Below, one piece after another: positions 9,142 to 14,295 of a stretch of DNA of 14,295 bases. Every line of letters starts with the position of its first letter. Positions within the stretch are counted from its first letter, which is position 1. The notes below the pieces were generated by a model, which was given only the letters and a program-made list of their open reading frames with translations, ran no database searches and was not told the DNA's origin. The DNA lies in NCBI GenBank assembly GCA_018109965.1, contig JAGBFE010000202.1, positions 1 to 14,295 on the forward strand, read 5' to 3'. This DNA is from Oscillospiraceae bacterium (GTDB lineage Bacteria > Bacillota_A > Clostridia > Oscillospirales > Ruminococcaceae). A program made the position numbers and the translations under genes.

Positions 9142-9396
9142 AATGGTGTTCTCCTTTATGAAATTTATATTTATTTTATTGTTTTTCTGTGCGCAGTCTT
9201 CAAGGGCAGCAAGCAGTTTTTCACCATAAGGCGATGTACCGCAGATTTCGATTGTCACTTCATCACTGTATGCACTCAAAATATCATACAGTGCATCAAG
9301 GTTGCTGCCGTAATAGTCCGGGAAGCTGAGTTCCTTTTTCAAAATGCTGTGCAAAGATTTTTTGTCGGCTGAAAGGTCCAGTTTAATGTATTTCAT
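7639..9396 (-). CDS. Barstar-family inhibitor domain fused in frame to an M32 carboxypeptidase
   Basis: One uninterrupted 585-codon ORF. Residues 1 to about 83 are a full barstar domain: ILKKELSFPDYYGSNLDALY matches the barnase-binding helix and loop of barstar, keeping the two key aspartates (Asp34, Asp38, equivalent to barstar Asp35 and Asp39). The domain ends with the last beta strand (NININFIKE). Residues 86-585 are a complete M32 metallocarboxypeptidase. There is no stop between them: the barstar frame reads straight through the peptidase's ribosome binding site and start. Translation from 9396 (AAGGGGG 9 nt upstream) must give a fusion. The ORF follows the barnase-like gene by 14 nt, the classical toxin-inhibitor order. 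Barstar should neutralise that RNase in the cytoplasm; why it is tied to a peptidase is unknown. A sequencing indel is unlikely, because the last barstar strand is encoded in the same frame that continues into M32. Confidence 0.85.
   Translation of the reverse strand: MKYIKLDLSADKKSLHSILKKELSFPDYYGSNLDALYDILSAYSDEVTIEICGTSPYGEKLLAALEDCAQKNNKININFIKENTIMTVNEAREALKALQEKLIAYGHASSLFYVDGTTIAPKDSADHRAKTLAILGEESYKLSTSKETEDLLEFLDAHKEELSQEEARIVYLMLKDMRQTKKIPKDEYLEMQKVMVESGVVWHEAKDTNNWAMFEEILGKVFEYKVKIAKWIEPEKEPFDYWLGNCEEGLDVKTCDEFFATLRSHIVPLLKKISEKPEIDNSCILGHFPKWKQQQLSDYLMDVIGIDKNRCIIAETEHPYTATVGSHHDIRLTTHYHLDNLASNMFSVLHEGGHSLYDLGVKDEYAYTMLDDGAGMSIHEGQSRFYENYIGRNREFIKYIFPKVKEIFPEEMADVTAEDFYRAVNKVETGCIRIEADELTYCLHIMVRYELEKRMFAGEITVKDLPAEWNRLYKEYLGVDVPDDRHGVLQDSHWGGGLMGYFPSYALGSAYGAQVISKMKETIDVEKCIAEGNLAPINAWNTEKIWQYGSLYNSSEVLEKAIGGKFDPMYYVKYLEDKFTELYDL
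9151..9157 (-). promoter_or_regulatory. Internal ribosome binding site for the M32 start, inside the barstar coding frame
   Basis: AAAGGAG lies 9 nt upstream of the ATG at 9141. The same bases encode the Ile-Lys-Glu residues at the C-terminal end of the barstar domain. It decides the second start and gives the locus a possible two-product output. Confidence 0.8.
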
Positions 9397-9410
9397 AAGC
9401 TTCCCCCTTT

Positions 9411-9971
9411 CTATTCAAACACAATGTTCTCATCCATCACATAGCCGTCTTCGTATGAATAAACCTGCACAAAGCTTTCGTAATGGTCTTCGGTATAGTA
9501 AATATCCCAGTCGTCAATGCTGTAGACAAGTCTTTTTGCATCACGGTAGCCGCCTACATAGTCTATATCACACTCGCGGTAGTTTTCGCCCTCGGGCAGC
9601 AAGCCCTCGCGGTTGCCAAAACGGTCACCGCCAATGGATTTGCCGTAAGCCACATCCCACAGATTGCCTTTGTTTGATATCCAGCCAAGGGCTTCTGCTT
9701 CGTCCTTTGTGATGTAGTTTGGCGGCAGCTGTTCCCATTCGTACAGATAAGCCGAAACAGACAGCACATCATTATACTCTTCGCCGTAAACAATCACATC
9801 TTCGTCATTCTGTTCTGCCGAAGATATTTCGACTGATGTTTCATTCTGTGATGAAACTTCACTTTGGGAAGACGCATCAGTCTGCGGCTGTTTTGGTTTT
9901 CCAGCACAGCCGGTAAAGAGCGTTATTGTTAAAACAATTGATAATACAAGTGCCGCAAAACGTTTGTTCAT
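9411..9971 (-). CDS. Lipoprotein with barnase-type guanyl ribonuclease domain
   Basis: The 186-aa protein has an N-terminal signal peptide ending in a lipobox-like LFTGC (Cys22). A Ser/Gln/Glu-rich linker (about 23-60) follows, then a barnase domain at about 70-172. Matches to barnase include LPPNYITKDEAEALGW, GKSIGGDRFGNREG, YRECDIDYVGGYRDAKR and DHYESF. All barnase catalytic residues are present: Lys89 (barnase K27), Arg121 (R59), Glu133 (E73, general base), Arg143 (R83), Arg147 (R87) and His163 (H102, general acid). The E-to-R spacing of 10 is exactly as in barnase. It should cleave RNA 3' of guanosine after export and lipid anchoring. About 14 extra residues follow the domain. Start chosen by the signal peptide; the AAAGG site 10 nt or so upstream is modest. 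It sits 24 nt after the DUF1846 gene and 14 nt before its cognate barstar, so they share a transcript. Confidence 0.93.
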   Translation of the reverse strand: MNKRFAALVLSIVLTITLFTGCAGKPKQPQTDASSQSEVSSQNETSVEISSAEQNDEDVIVYGEEYNDVLSVSAYLYEWEQLPPNYITKDEAEALGWISNKGNLWDVAYGKSIGGDRFGNREGLLPEGENYRECDIDYVGGYRDAKRLVYSIDDWDIYYTEDHYESFVQVYSYEDGYVMDENIVFE

Positions 9972-9995
9972 ACAGTTTTATACCTTTGCTGTTTT

Positions 9996-11483
9996 TTAGA
10001 AATACATACTGTTTTCAGGGAATTTGTCTTCCATAGTAACACGCACACCAAGCTTTTTGAGTGTGGAAATATCACCTGTACGCAGCATTACAGAGGAGTG
10101 CAGGTCAGCTCCGCGCAGTTTTGGCAGCTGGTCCAGTGCCATTGCAACGGTTGGGTTGGTTGCCATTGAAACAGTAAGTGCCAGCAGCACGTCGTCCAGC
10201 TTGAGTGCAGATGTGCGGCTGCCCAGTACCTCCCTTTTAAGCTTGAGCATAGGCACAAGAACTTCGGCAGGGATGAGTTTTACATCATCAGGGATACCGC
10301 TGAGGTATTTGATTGCATTGATGGTGGCACTGCTTGTTGCTGACATAATATCGCTTGCCCTGCCTGTGATGATTGTGCCGTCACAAAGTTCGTACGCAAC
10401 ACTGTTTGCGCCTGACATTTCGGCTTTTTCAAGGGCAGGTTTTACACAAGGGCGGTCCTGTGCTGCATTAAGCTGCATCTGACCGATGATATATTCCAGC
10501 TTTTCAACTGTTGTGTGAGCAATTTTGCCCATTTTGTAGTCACACAATGCTGTGTAATAACGTGCGATAACCTCCTGTGCGGAAGCATAGCGTGCGGCTT
10601 CGTCATCAACGATGGCGTAGCCTGCCATATTTACACCCATATCGGTTGGTGAACGGTAAAAATTTTCGTCCCCTGTGATTTTTGTAAGGATTGTTTTTAC
10701 AATCGGGAAAGCTTCAACATCACGGTTGTAGTTTACGGTGATTTCGTTGTAGGCTTCCATATGGAACGGGTCAATCATATTTACATCCAGCAGGTCTGCT
10801 GTTGCGGCTTCATATGCAAGGTTAACCGGATGCTTGAGCGGCAGATTCCAGATAGGGAAGGTTTCAAACTTTGCATAGCCTGCCATAACACCGCGTTTGT
10901 GTTCGTGATAAACCTGGGACAGGCACACTGCCAGCTTGCCGCTGCCAGGGCCCGGTGCAGTAACCACAACAAGCGGTTTTGTTGTCTGCACAAATTCGTT
11001 TTTGCCGTATCCTTCATCACTTACAATGCTGTTTACATCGGCCGGATAGTTTGGGATAACATAGTGTTTGTAGCTTTTTATGCCAAGATTGTCCAGCTTG
11101 CGCATAAAATTGTCGGCAGCTTTCTGGTGATTGTATTTGTTGATAACAATGCTGTTCACTTCAATGCCCATTGCCTTGAATTCGTCAATGAGGCGCAGTA
11201 CATCCATATCGTAGCTGATGCCAAGGTCGGCACGCACCTTTGTTTTTTCGATATCGTCAGCAGAAATGCAAAAGATGATTTCCGCCTGGTCTGCAAGGGA
11301 CTGTAGCAGCTTGATTTTTGTGTCAGGCTTAAAACCCGGCAGCACGCGGGACGCGTGGAAGTCATCAAACAGTTTGCCGCCAAACTCAAGATAAAGCTTG
11401 CCGTCAAAGCGTTTTATTCTCTGCATAATTTCGTGGGTCTGCTTTTCAATATAGATATCGTTGCTGAAAGCATGTTTTAACAT
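9996..11483 (-). CDS. DUF1846 family protein
   Basis: The 495-aa protein matches the DUF1846 family in its opening (MLKHAFSNDIYIEKQTHEIM then RIKRFDGKLYLEFGGKLFDD) and in overall length. The family has structural representatives, but I know of no firm biochemical function. A P-loop-like segment, VVVTAPGPGSGKLA, is at residues 172-185, and the C-terminal part includes VAMALDQLPKLRGADLHSS. The protein appears cytosolic, with no signal peptide or membrane helix. The start ATG at 11483 has GAGGTG 6 nt upstream. It is the first gene of an operon with the lipoprotein RNase and the barstar-M32 ORF, following a near-consensus promoter. Whether it shares a job with the RNase-inhibitor pair or is just cotranscribed cannot be told from sequence. 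Confidence 0.88.
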   Translation of the reverse strand: MLKHAFSNDIYIEKQTHEIMQRIKRFDGKLYLEFGGKLFDDFHASRVLPGFKPDTKIKLLQSLADQAEIIFCISADDIEKTKVRADLGISYDMDVLRLIDEFKAMGIEVNSIVINKYNHQKAADNFMRKLDNLGIKSYKHYVIPNYPADVNSIVSDEGYGKNEFVQTTKPLVVVTAPGPGSGKLAVCLSQVYHEHKRGVMAGYAKFETFPIWNLPLKHPVNLAYEAATADLLDVNMIDPFHMEAYNEITVNYNRDVEAFPIVKTILTKITGDENFYRSPTDMGVNMAGYAIVDDEAARYASAQEVIARYYTALCDYKMGKIAHTTVEKLEYIIGQMQLNAAQDRPCVKPALEKAEMSGANSVAYELCDGTIITGRASDIMSATSSATINAIKYLSGIPDDVKLIPAEVLVPMLKLKREVLGSRTSALKLDDVLLALTVSMATNPTVAMALDQLPKLRGADLHSSVMLRTGDISTLKKLGVRVTMEDKFPENSMYF

Positions 11484-11578
11484 TTTTTACACCTCGCCTG
11501 ACCAATATTATTTATTTAAAATCAAAATATTTGTTGTCTTCTTCGGGTCTGCATATTGCAGCAAACCAATACTAATAT

Positions 11579-11607
11579 AGTATACCACCAAACCGCTTTG
11601 GATACAA
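11579..11607 (-). promoter_or_regulatory. Promoter of the DUF1846-RNase-barstar-M32 operon with an internal palindrome
   Basis: Minus strand TTGTAT (11607-11602), 17 nt, TATACT (11584-11579). The spacer contains the inverted repeat CCAAACCGCTTTGG (11588-11601; arms CCAAA/TTTGG), which would place a bound repressor between the -35 and -10 boxes. In the roughly 90-nt leader a second small palindrome, CTGCA-TAT-TGCAG, sits at 11549-11561. The regulator is unknown. Confidence 0.55.
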
Positions 11608-11673
11608 TTTTAAATTGTTTTTTTATCCCCAAAATAGTAAAAAAATATTTTTGTCAAATTTGGATAACTTATA

Positions 11674-11700
11674 CAAAAATTTCACAAAGGTGAATTTTTG
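11674..11700. repeat. Imperfect inverted repeat in the DUF1846/rubredoxin divergent region
   Basis: CAAAAATTTCAC and GTGAATTTTTG pair with one bulged base around AAAG. It lies 11 bp upstream of the rubredoxin -35 box and about 65 bp upstream of the operon -35 box on the other strand. It could be an operator. It does not match Rex, PerR or CcpA consensus well by eye. Confidence 0.35.
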
Positions 11701-11711
11701 GTCAAAATCTA

Positions 11712-11740
11712 TTGACAGTACAGGTTATACATAATAGAAT
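11712..11740 (+). promoter_or_regulatory. Sigma-A promoter for rubredoxin
   Basis: TTGACA (11712-11717), 17 nt, TAGAAT (11735-11740): eleven of twelve consensus bases. The transcript should start near 11747, which places the upstream in-frame TTG at 11741 outside the mRNA and supports the start at 11783. Confidence 0.8.
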
Positions 11741-11782
11741 TTGCTTAAAGACTTATATCATCAACAAAGGAGATTTTTTATT

Positions 11783-11944
11783 ATGGCACGTTATGGTTGT
11801 ATGATTTGCGGCTGGATTTATGACGAAGCTGAAGGCGACGAAACTTTGGGCATTGCCCCGGGCACACTTTTTGAAGATTTACCGGAAGATTTCACCTGCC
11901 CTGACTGCGGTGTGGAAAAAGACCAGTTTGATCTTGTTGACTAA
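11783..11944 (+). CDS. Rubredoxin
   Basis: A 53-aa iron protein with the full rubredoxin pattern: CMIC (Cys6, Cys9) near the start, the conserved aromatic segment GWIYDEAEGDE, LGIAPGTLFEDLPEDF, and CPDCG (Cys39, Cys42) near the end. The four cysteines bind a single iron. Rubredoxins carry single electrons in the cytoplasm, typically in anaerobes for oxygen or peroxide reduction or other redox chains. No partner oxidoreductase is adjacent, so its partner is unknown. The ATG at 11783 is chosen over an in-frame TTG at 11741 because AAAGGAG lies 10 nt before it, homology starts there, and the promoter would begin transcription after the TTG. It has its own promoter and terminator, so is monocistronic. 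Confidence 0.97.
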   Translation: MARYGCMICGWIYDEAEGDETLGIAPGTLFEDLPEDFTCPDCGVEKDQFDLVD

Positions 11945-11969
11945 TCAGATTACTTTATAATAAAAAATC

Positions 11970-12007
11970 AGCACAGATATACTGCGGTATATCTGTGCTT
12001 TTAATTT
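11970..12007 (+). terminator. Intrinsic terminator after rubredoxin
   Basis: GCACAGATATAC (11971-11982) pairs perfectly with GTATATCTGTGC (11987-11998) around the loop TGCG, plus an outer A-T pair. TTTTAATTT follows. A-rich sequence upstream of the stem may let it serve the convergent minus-strand gene too. Confidence 0.9.
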
Positions 12008-12086
12008 AACGGCGAATTATGCTTCAAAACATTGTACTTGGTTTGACAATTCATTCTGTCTTTCTGCTTTGATGTTTTTATCAGTT

Positions 12087-12566
12087 CTATTTTATCCTGC
12101 ATTTTATATTCAGATAGCTGTACACCCCGATAATCAGCACCACAATCAGCCACAGCTTCCACATCGGTGCACCCAATCCAAGTGCAAATTTCCATACTGA
12201 ATGGTTAAGCGGAGGTTTTATCAGATGCAAAAGCTGATTGTATGTTACTGCCGCCAGCAACATGACAATCATAACCAAAAATGGTTTTTTCAGTTTTTCG
12301 GCATATAATTTTTTCAGGAATGTATATCCGCAGTCATCAGTCTGGGCAGATTGATGCTGTTCAATATCCATATAGTCTTTTACAATACAGTCAACGCTTA
12401 TGCTGAAGCACTCGCTTATTTTTACAAGACTGTTTATGTCCGGCAGTGAAACCGCCTGCTCCCATTTTGATACTGCCTGCCGCGAAACCCCTATGATATT
12501 TGCAAACTGTTCCTGTGACAGGCCGTTTTTTCTGCGTAAAAGGTGTATTTTTTCTGCTATTGTCAT
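12087..12566 (-). CDS. Membrane-anchored Xre-family helix-turn-helix regulator
   Basis: The 159-aa protein has an N-terminal Cro/C1-type HTH at about residues 5-62. GLSQEQFANIIGVSRQAVSKWEQ is the typical helix 2-turn-helix 3 run (shown here: GVSRQAVSKWEQ), followed by LPDINSLVKISECFSISVD. A hydrophilic linker then leads to two predicted membrane helices (about 97-117 and 137-155), ending in a short basic tail. This HTH-plus-two-TM layout is common in Clostridia and suggests a membrane-tethered transcription factor; the signal is unknown. The ATG at 12566 has AAGGGGG 8 nt upstream. It is transcribed alone, divergent from a broken methyltransferase-family gene that may once have been its target or neighbour. 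Confidence 0.88.
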   Translation of the reverse strand: MTIAEKIHLLRRKNGLSQEQFANIIGVSRQAVSKWEQAVSLPDINSLVKISECFSISVDCIVKDYMDIEQHQSAQTDDCGYTFLKKLYAEKLKKPFLVMIVMLLAAVTYNQLLHLIKPPLNHSVWKFALGLGAPMWKLWLIVVLIIGVYSYLNIKCRIK

Positions 12567-12595
12567 TGTCTGCCCCCTTTTTGTGTTGTATATCC

Positions 12596-12624
12596 ATTAT
12601 AATTTCACGGACAAATCAATTCAA
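12596..12624 (-). promoter_or_regulatory. Promoter of the Xre-type regulator
   Basis: Minus strand TTGAAT (12624-12619), 17 nt, TATAAT (12601-12596). An inverted repeat GCAAC-CGACA-GTTGC at 12646-12660 lies just upstream and is a possible operator, perhaps for the regulator itself. Confidence 0.7.
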
Positions 12625-12746
12625 CCTACAGGTAATTGCAAAACCGCAACCGACAGTTGCAGATGCTTTGATTTTACAATGTTTTATTTCTGATGTATAA
12701 TTTATTATAACAAATCAAATATGAAGTGACAGCTGTGGCCAAATAG

Positions 12747-12996
12747 CTTTTTGTTTCGGCAATAGCCAAATTTACCGCAGGTGTTGTGCTTATCGGTGCG
12801 CTTATCTTTGCACCTGCAGGCATCCTGCACTACCCCCAGGGGTGGCTGTTTATGGCGATACTGTTTGTGCCGATGTTTGCCGCTGATTATTGCAAAAAGA
12901 ATAAAAGGCGAAGAACAGCTGCTTGAAAAAGAACTTAATGGCTGCAAAGAATACAAAAACAAGGTTAAATACAAAATGATACCTTTTGTGTGGTAA
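12747..12996 (+). pseudogene. Remnant of an isoprenylcysteine methyltransferase-family membrane protein with internal deletion
   Basis: Two pieces in different frames resemble the two ends of this small membrane methyltransferase family (ICMT/PEMT-like, usually about 190-200 aa). From 12747 one frame reads LFVSAIAKFTAGVVLIGALI, then FAPAGILHYPQGWLFMAILF and VPMFAA, which is the family's N-terminal two-helix region. From about 12886, in the +1 frame, it reads IIAKRIKGEEQLLEKELNGC then KEYKNKVKYKMIPFVW and a TAA, which is the family's C-terminal RIK-EE...KVKYRLIPFVW block. The catalytic middle, roughly 110 residues, is missing, and the junction (about 12880-12888) is out of frame. The first piece has no start codon: an in-frame TAG lies directly before it at 12744. 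Hence a dead gene. The call rests on recalled family patterns and was not searched. Confidence 0.75.
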
Positions 12997-13026
12997 CGTT
13001 CCAAAGCGAAACCATACAAAAGGTAT
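12979..13026 (+). repeat. Long inverted repeat straddling the end of the pseudogene
   Basis: ATACCTTTTGTGTGGT (12979-12994) and ACCATACAAAAGGTAT (13011-13026) form a 16-bp stem with one G-T wobble around a 16-nt loop. The left arm includes the last codons of the pseudogene. No clear T-tract follows, so it is at best an atypical terminator. It may also relate to the convergent gene ending at 13060. Confidence 0.6.
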
Positions 13027-13059
13027 GTGGTATATTTGTGTATTGTCTGTTAAGCAGAT

Positions 13060-13425
13060 TTACATTTTGTATTTATTGTATTTTGAAAAGTCTGTTCCGC
13101 AGTATGGACAGTAATTTGGCAGTGGACCGACACTGATATGTACTCCCCTTGTGCCTACTCTCTGATCCATAGTTTTCAGATCATGGTGACACAACGGGCA
13201 TACCGAACAGACTGTTCCGACATACATTGTCACTGCCAATGACCAGAAAAACCAGACCATTATTATGGCATTGTACATATCCTGGTATGGGCCGTTGATC
13301 TGCCTGTGAAAAAACCAGTTTGCAGTCATTGCAAAAATCAGCATTCCGGCAAAGCTGAACTTTTTGAGTTTTCTCAAAGCAGTTCGTTTTTCCACAAATC
13401 TTTTTACAATTTCTTCGTTATCCAT
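13060..13425 (-). CDS. Small membrane protein with C-terminal zinc ribbon, unknown function
   Basis: I do not recognise a named family. The predicted 121-aa protein starts with a charged helix (MDNEEIVKRFVEKRTALRKL), then has two hydrophobic segments (about 24-39 and 51-70). A cytosolic zinc-ribbon-like module follows, with CxxC pairs at Cys76/Cys79 (CPLC) and Cys106/Cys109 (CPYCG); Cys73 is an extra nearby cysteine. The reading frame extends to a GTG at 13437, but the ATG at 13425 is preferred because GTGAGG sits about 6 nt before it, overlapping that GTG. It is transcribed from its own promoter and is divergent from the MFS gene. Possible role: membrane sensor or adaptor (inference only). 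Confidence 0.75.
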   Translation of the reverse strand: MDNEEIVKRFVEKRTALRKLKKFSFAGMLIFAMTANWFFHRQINGPYQDMYNAIIMVWFFWSLAVTMYVGTVCSVCPLCHHDLKTMDQRVGTRGVHISVGPLPNYCPYCGTDFSKYNKYKM

Positions 13426-13460
13426 ACAAAACCTCACGGGCGATATTTAAATCTTTATAA

Positions 13461-13489
13461 ATGTTATCACTCAGTGTGGCTGATGTCAA
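13461..13489 (-). promoter_or_regulatory. Promoter of the zinc-ribbon membrane protein
   Basis: Minus strand TTGACA (13489-13484), 17 nt, TAACAT (13466-13461). The -35 box is perfect and the -10 box is four of six. The start codon follows about 30 nt after the expected transcription start. Confidence 0.55.
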
Positions 13490-13500
13490 ATTTATATTTA

Positions 13501-13515
13501 ATTGCTTTGTGCAAT
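13501..13515. promoter_or_regulatory. Palindrome in the divergent zinc-ribbon/MFS promoter region
   Basis: ATTGC-TTTGT-GCAAT is a perfect 5-bp-arm palindrome. It lies 12 bp upstream of the minus-strand -35 box and just before a TATAAA (13518-13523) that could be the -10 box of the MFS gene. It is a candidate operator; no regulator can be assigned. Confidence 0.35.
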
Positions 13516-13545
13516 CATATAAATCAATTTAAAGGACTTTTAGTT

Positions 13546-14295
13546 ATGAAAACAAAACTTTCTTCACGTTTCTGGCTGGCACTTGTGCTGTGCAGCCTTA
13601 TCGGCCAGGTGGCCTGGGTTGTGGAAAATATGTATCTCAACGTATTTATCTACAAAATGTTTGCAGCCAGCGCCGCTGATATTTCCCTTATGGTTTCTGC
13701 CAGTGCAGTTGCCGCAACAGTGACCACCATTTTTATGGGTGCTTTGTCCGACAAGGTGGGCAAACGCAAAATTTTTATCTGCGCAGGATATATCCTTTGG
13801 GGTATTTCCATATTCTGCTTTGCACTTATCCGCACCGACGTACTGGGCAAAATGTTCCCTATGGTTACAAGTGCCGCTGCCCTTGGCGTTTCGCTGACAA
13901 TCATCTTTGACTGCCTTATGACATTTTTCGGCTCAACTGCCAACGACGCAGCTTTCAATGCCTGGGTGACTGACAGTACCGACAGCACCAACCGCGGTGC
14001 CGCTGAAGGTATAAACAGTATGATGCCGCTGGTGTCCATCCTTGTGGTATTCGGCGGTTTTATGGCTTTTGACCTGAACAAACAGCAGAGCTGGACAATG
14101 ATTTTTATCATCATCGGTGCTGTTGTGCTTGCAATCGGTGTGCTGGCGTTTTTCCTTGTGGAAGATGCACCTATTGAAAAAAGCAGCGAAAACTATGTAA
14201 GCAATGTTATCTACGGCTTCCGCCCCAGCACAATAAAAAGCAATGTGCCGCTGTATGTCACACTTATCACCTTTATTGTGTTCAATATTTCCATA
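13546..14295 (+). CDS. MFS transporter, N-terminal 250 codons (runs off the window)
   Basis: The visible 250 residues hold about seven hydrophobic helices in the major facilitator superfamily pattern. The loop between helices 2 and 3 carries the MFS signature GALSDKVGKRK (about residues 65-75). The N-terminal segment GQVAWVVENMYLNVFIYKMF and the later NDAAFNAWVTDSTDSTNRG recall sugar/cation-symporter-like MFS proteins of Clostridia, so a sugar or glycoside substrate is possible but unproven. The ATG at 13546 has AAAGGA 9 nt upstream. The gene is divergent from the zinc-ribbon membrane protein, with about 120 bp between the two starts. The 3' end lies beyond the window, so completeness cannot be judged. 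Confidence 0.9.
   Translation, partial: MKTKLSSRFWLALVLCSLIGQVAWVVENMYLNVFIYKMFAASAADISLMVSASAVAATVTTIFMGALSDKVGKRKIFICAGYILWGISIFCFALIRTDVLGKMFPMVTSAAALGVSLTIIFDCLMTFFGSTANDAAFNAWVTDSTDSTNRGAAEGINSMMPLVSILVVFGGFMAFDLNKQQSWTMIFIIIGAVVLAIGVLAFFLVEDAPIEKSSENYVSNVIYGFRPSTIKSNVPLYVTLITFIVFNISI

Noticed and set aside
9142..9200. A frameshift or sequencing error in the A-rich tract as the cause of the barstar-M32 fusion.
   Set aside because: The alternative frame would stop barstar before its last beta strand, while the observed frame encodes that strand (NININFIKE) and is therefore the native barstar frame.
11741..11782. An upstream TTG start for rubredoxin.
   Set aside because: It lies at or before the predicted transcription start and adds residues unlike any rubredoxin.
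12705..13019. A 104-codon frame on the minus strand, and a 71-codon frame on the plus strand (12781-12996), as real small genes.
   Set aside because: The minus frame is a composition artefact opposite the pseudogene. The plus frame joins an out-of-frame stretch to the genuine C-terminal remnant of the methyltransferase-family gene.
13650..14114. A 154-codon frame on the minus strand opposite the MFS gene.
   Set aside because: The plus-strand frame has clear MFS motifs and a ribosome binding site; the opposite frame has neither.

Overview
The window looks like a chromosomal segment of a low-GC, Gram-positive-type obligate anaerobe, most likely a Clostridia member of Bacillota (possibly Oscillospiraceae/Ruminococcaceae). 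This rests on RpoB/RpoC sequences of Firmicutes type, strong AAGGAG-type ribosome binding sites, near-consensus sigma-A promoters, AT-rich hairpin terminators, a rubredoxin and a clostridial-style DUF1846 protein. The genus assignment is an inference. No mobile element, tRNA, rRNA or CRISPR array is visible.

Layout. (1) 1-5287, minus strand: rpoB and the first 343 codons of rpoC. rpoB is not preceded by rplJ-rplL. It has a perfect TTGACA-N17-TATAAT promoter and a leader of about 400 nt that is heavily structured. Two hairpins in the leader carry the same 9-nt loop on stems that differ by compensatory changes. (2) 5318-7585, plus strand: a 10-TM EamA/DMT-type transporter divergent from rpoB, then an unrecognised membrane-anchored coiled-coil protein, each followed by a long AT-rich terminator hairpin. 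(3) 11607-7639, minus strand: a compact operon of a DUF1846 protein, a lipoprotein with a complete barnase-type guanyl RNase domain, and a barstar domain that runs without a stop codon into an M32 metallocarboxypeptidase. The M32 enzyme also has its own ribosome binding site and start inside this ORF. (4) 11712-12007, plus strand: rubredoxin with its own promoter and terminator. (5) 12087-12624, minus strand: a membrane-anchored Xre-type regulator. Divergent from it is a broken isoprenylcysteine-methyltransferase-family gene with an internal deletion. (6) 13060-14295: a small zinc-ribbon membrane protein (minus) divergent from an MFS transporter (plus) that runs off the window.

How the parts work together. 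Region 3 holds a nuclease and its inhibitor in one transcript: the RNase is predicted to be exported and lipid-anchored while the barstar part stays in the cytoplasm. The barstar can apparently be made only as an N-terminal extension of a peptidase, which is the most unusual protein architecture here. Region 1 suggests that RNA polymerase large-subunit expression is uncoupled from ribosomal protein L10/L12 and controlled through its own long leader RNA. I do not recognise this leader as a described RNA family.
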